Positions 21,419 through 22,711 of a DNA stretch of 22,711 nucleotides are shown piece after piece; the stretch's first letter is position 1, and each line of letters starts with the position of its first letter. The stretch comes from Hypsibius dujardini (Eukaryota > Tardigrada > Eutardigrada > Parachela > Hypsibiidae): contig LRSR01012659.1 in NCBI GenBank assembly GCA_001579985.1, positions 1 through 22,711 of the forward strand, read 5' to 3'. The notes under the pieces were generated by a model, which saw only the letters and a list, made by a program, of their open reading frames with translations, was not told the origin of the DNA and did not search any database. The position numbers and the translations under genes are program-made.

Positions 21419-21937
21419 AACCGCTTCAAGTAGCTTGGGTCAAACTTCAAATCGCACCACACGGTTCAAACCGTTACGGTAACGGTTTAGGCGGTTTGAG
21501 TTACGCGACAGAAAGTGTATGTACTGGTTTACGCTGTGCAGCTTCTTTATCGTCAAGTTCATCCCGCCGCACCTGTGTTGGTCGGTTGGCTGAAACGGAC
21601 ACGATTCGAAGGCACGTTTTGAAAAAGTATAATCAAAACTAGACCATGCACAATGCAAGAAACTAGTTGTAAGAAACTACAAAGCTGTCAGTGTGAGGTG
21701 ACTGATGAAAATGGCAAAGAAAATATGCACCGCTAAACTGGGATTGTTCTCTTTGCGACCGCAATACTGACACTAGAAAATGTAGCAACTTGCTACTAGG
21801 AACTTTGCGTATCTTCCCTGTCCGATACATATGTGTTTCTAAACCGGTTCGTTATCCGGTTTGCGGTTCGGTTTGTAGGCGGTTTCGTTTTCAAACCGCG
21901 TAATTCCGGACGGTTTGGATTCTGAACCGGTTTAAAC

Positions 21938-22180
21938 TGTTTGGGTTCGGTTCAAACCGCGTCACTCGGTTCGGTTCAATCTGCGTCACTCGGTTCGGTT
22001 CAAACTGCGTCACTCGGTTCGGTTCAAACCGCGTCACTCGGTTCGGTTCAAACCGCGTCACTCGGTTCGGTTCAAATCGCGTCACTCGGTTCGGTTCGAA
22101 CCGCATCACTCGGTTCGGTTCAAATCGCGTCACTTGGTTCGATTCAATCTGCGTCACTCGGTTCCGTTCAAATCGCGTAA
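21938..22180 (+). repeat. 24-bp subterminal array of the hAT-like element
   Basis: The word TCACTCGGTTCGGTTC or a close variant recurs every 24 bases from 21962 to 22154 (nine times, plus a partial copy to the left), with AAACCGCG between. The array abuts the right TIR. Confidence 0.93.
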
Positions 22181-22192
22181 TTGCCATCCCTA

Positions 22193-22200
22193 ATGGAACG
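22193..22200. repeat. Right 8-bp target-site duplication
   Basis: ATGGAACG is an exact copy of 21236-21243. Confidence 0.9.
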
Positions 22201-22265
22201 GTATGTAAGATATTACATAGTTGTATTTCGGACAGTGTCTTTCAGCAGGGTGAGCAGACGGGGCG

Positions 22266-22711
22266 TTACTCCGTGTACCGCCACAGCCCGGGATTACATC
22301 GCAAGGCTCGTTGCACTTTCGGCAGTGTCAATGCGAAGAGAATGGGATCGACAACCGTCTGACAAGCAGCCAGCGAGTTGGCCACCAGTAGATACGACGG
22401 TATCCACCGTCCCGGGATCGCATGTTTCACGACGAAAAAGGCGATCCGTGGTCCGTAACACACCGTGGCACTGGTCGTCAACAGGGCCAAGATAAAGTAC
22501 CGTTGACACGGAGGGTTCGAACGACCGTCCACCTCCCGCACGCTGACAGAATCGTTCGGTGGTTTAGCAATAATATTTCCGTCAGTTGTTTTCTGCCTGG
22601 ACAAGGGAACCATCCCGAGGACGTTCGGTAAAGGGAGAATCGATTTCCGTGCTTTCACGCGACGTGTCGCTCTGTACGTTGAGGCCACGACAAACGACGC
22701 CCACACCATCA
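22266..22711 (-). CDS. Rhodopsin-like G protein-coupled receptor, C-terminal part (cut by window edge)
   Basis: Read on the minus strand, the frame enters from beyond the window and ends at a TAA at 22268-22266. The visible 147 residues hold the end of a hydrophobic helix (VWASFVVA, probably TM5), a basic third intracellular loop of about 65 residues, TM6 (RYFILALLTTSATVCYGP, with CYGP in place of CWxP), a short third extracellular loop, TM7 (SYLLVANSLAACQTVVDPIL) and helix 8 (LPKVQRALR). TM7 carries DPILF where family A normally has NPxxY. The layout is clearly family A. The ligand cannot be told; TM1-TM4 lie outside. The methionine at 22709 is internal, not the start. No intron is evident in the visible part. 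Confidence 0.85.
   Translation of the reverse strand, partial: MVWASFVVASTYRATRRVKARKSILPLPNVLGMVPLSRQKTTDGNIIAKPPNDSVSVREVDGRSNPPCQRYFILALLTTSATVCYGPRIAFFVVKHAIPGRWIPSYLLVANSLAACQTVVDPILFALTLPKVQRALRCNPGLWRYTE

Larger units (their letters stand above)
21244..22192. mobile_element. Non-autonomous hAT-like DNA transposon (949 bp)
   Basis: The element has terminal inverted repeats that match at 22 of 25 positions, both beginning TAGGGATGG at the outer edge. It is flanked by a perfect 8-bp duplication, ATGGAACG. An 8-bp duplication with TIRs starting YAGGG is diagnostic of the hAT superfamily. No transposase-length open frame is present, so movement would need an autonomous relative elsewhere. 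The interior has a 16-bp array next to the left end, about 520 bases of unique sequence, and a 24-bp array next to the right end. The right end is 73 bases downstream of the stop codon of the minus-strand GPCR gene, probably in its 3' UTR. Confidence 0.88.

Noticed and set aside
21225-22187. Glycine/tryptophan-rich or Arg-Phe-Glu-Pro repeat proteins in the hAT-like element
   Set aside because: They are translations of 16- and 24-bp arrays, open on several frames and both strands, without a conserved start or domain.

Overview
The window looks like nuclear DNA of an invertebrate animal. Its genes are split by many short GT-AG introns, and it holds a metazoan-type rhodopsin-family receptor, an F-box gene and a full-length UTP20 homologue. 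Alanine at ubiquitin position 19, as in Caenorhabditis elegans (human has Pro, yeast Ser), and the compact spacing hint at an ecdysozoan such as a nematode or tardigrade. That placement is a weak inference. Introns and spacers are loaded with two tetranucleotide repeat families, TTGA/TCAA and CTGT/CAGA.

Layout. 1-580: CTGT microsatellite, then a heat-shock-type promoter and leader. 581-1759 (+): polyubiquitin gene of three exact 76-residue units, with introns at the same codon of units 2 and 3. 1760-2714: spacer with a hairpin carrying two CACGTG boxes. 2715-17852 (+): UTP20, the giant HEAT-repeat scaffold of the small-subunit processome, reconstructed as 29 exons and 2726 residues in one continuous frame. 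Its third intron contains a fold-back sequence of about 740 bp. 17853-18876: spacer dominated by a 37/51-bp minisatellite with a palindromic core. 18877-20366 (+): small F-box protein gene with three exons. 20367-21235: 25-bp tandem array, then unremarkable DNA. 21244-22192: a complete non-autonomous hAT-like DNA transposon with a perfect 8-bp target duplication and two internal tandem arrays. 22266-22711 (-): 3' end of a rhodopsin-like GPCR gene that runs off the right edge.

The genes do not form an operon or pathway. Polyubiquitin and the F-box protein both belong to the ubiquitin system, and UTP20 is a ribosome-biogenesis housekeeping gene. The most unusual material is non-coding: the new hAT-like element and its hairpin target site, the intronic fold-back, AG|GTAAG acceptor junctions in polyubiquitin that resemble recursive splice sites, and CTGT-repeat introns of UTP20 that are stop-free and a multiple of three long. 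Exon boundaries were placed by eye from splice consensus, frame continuity and remembered similarity to human UTP20; no alignment or transcript data were available.
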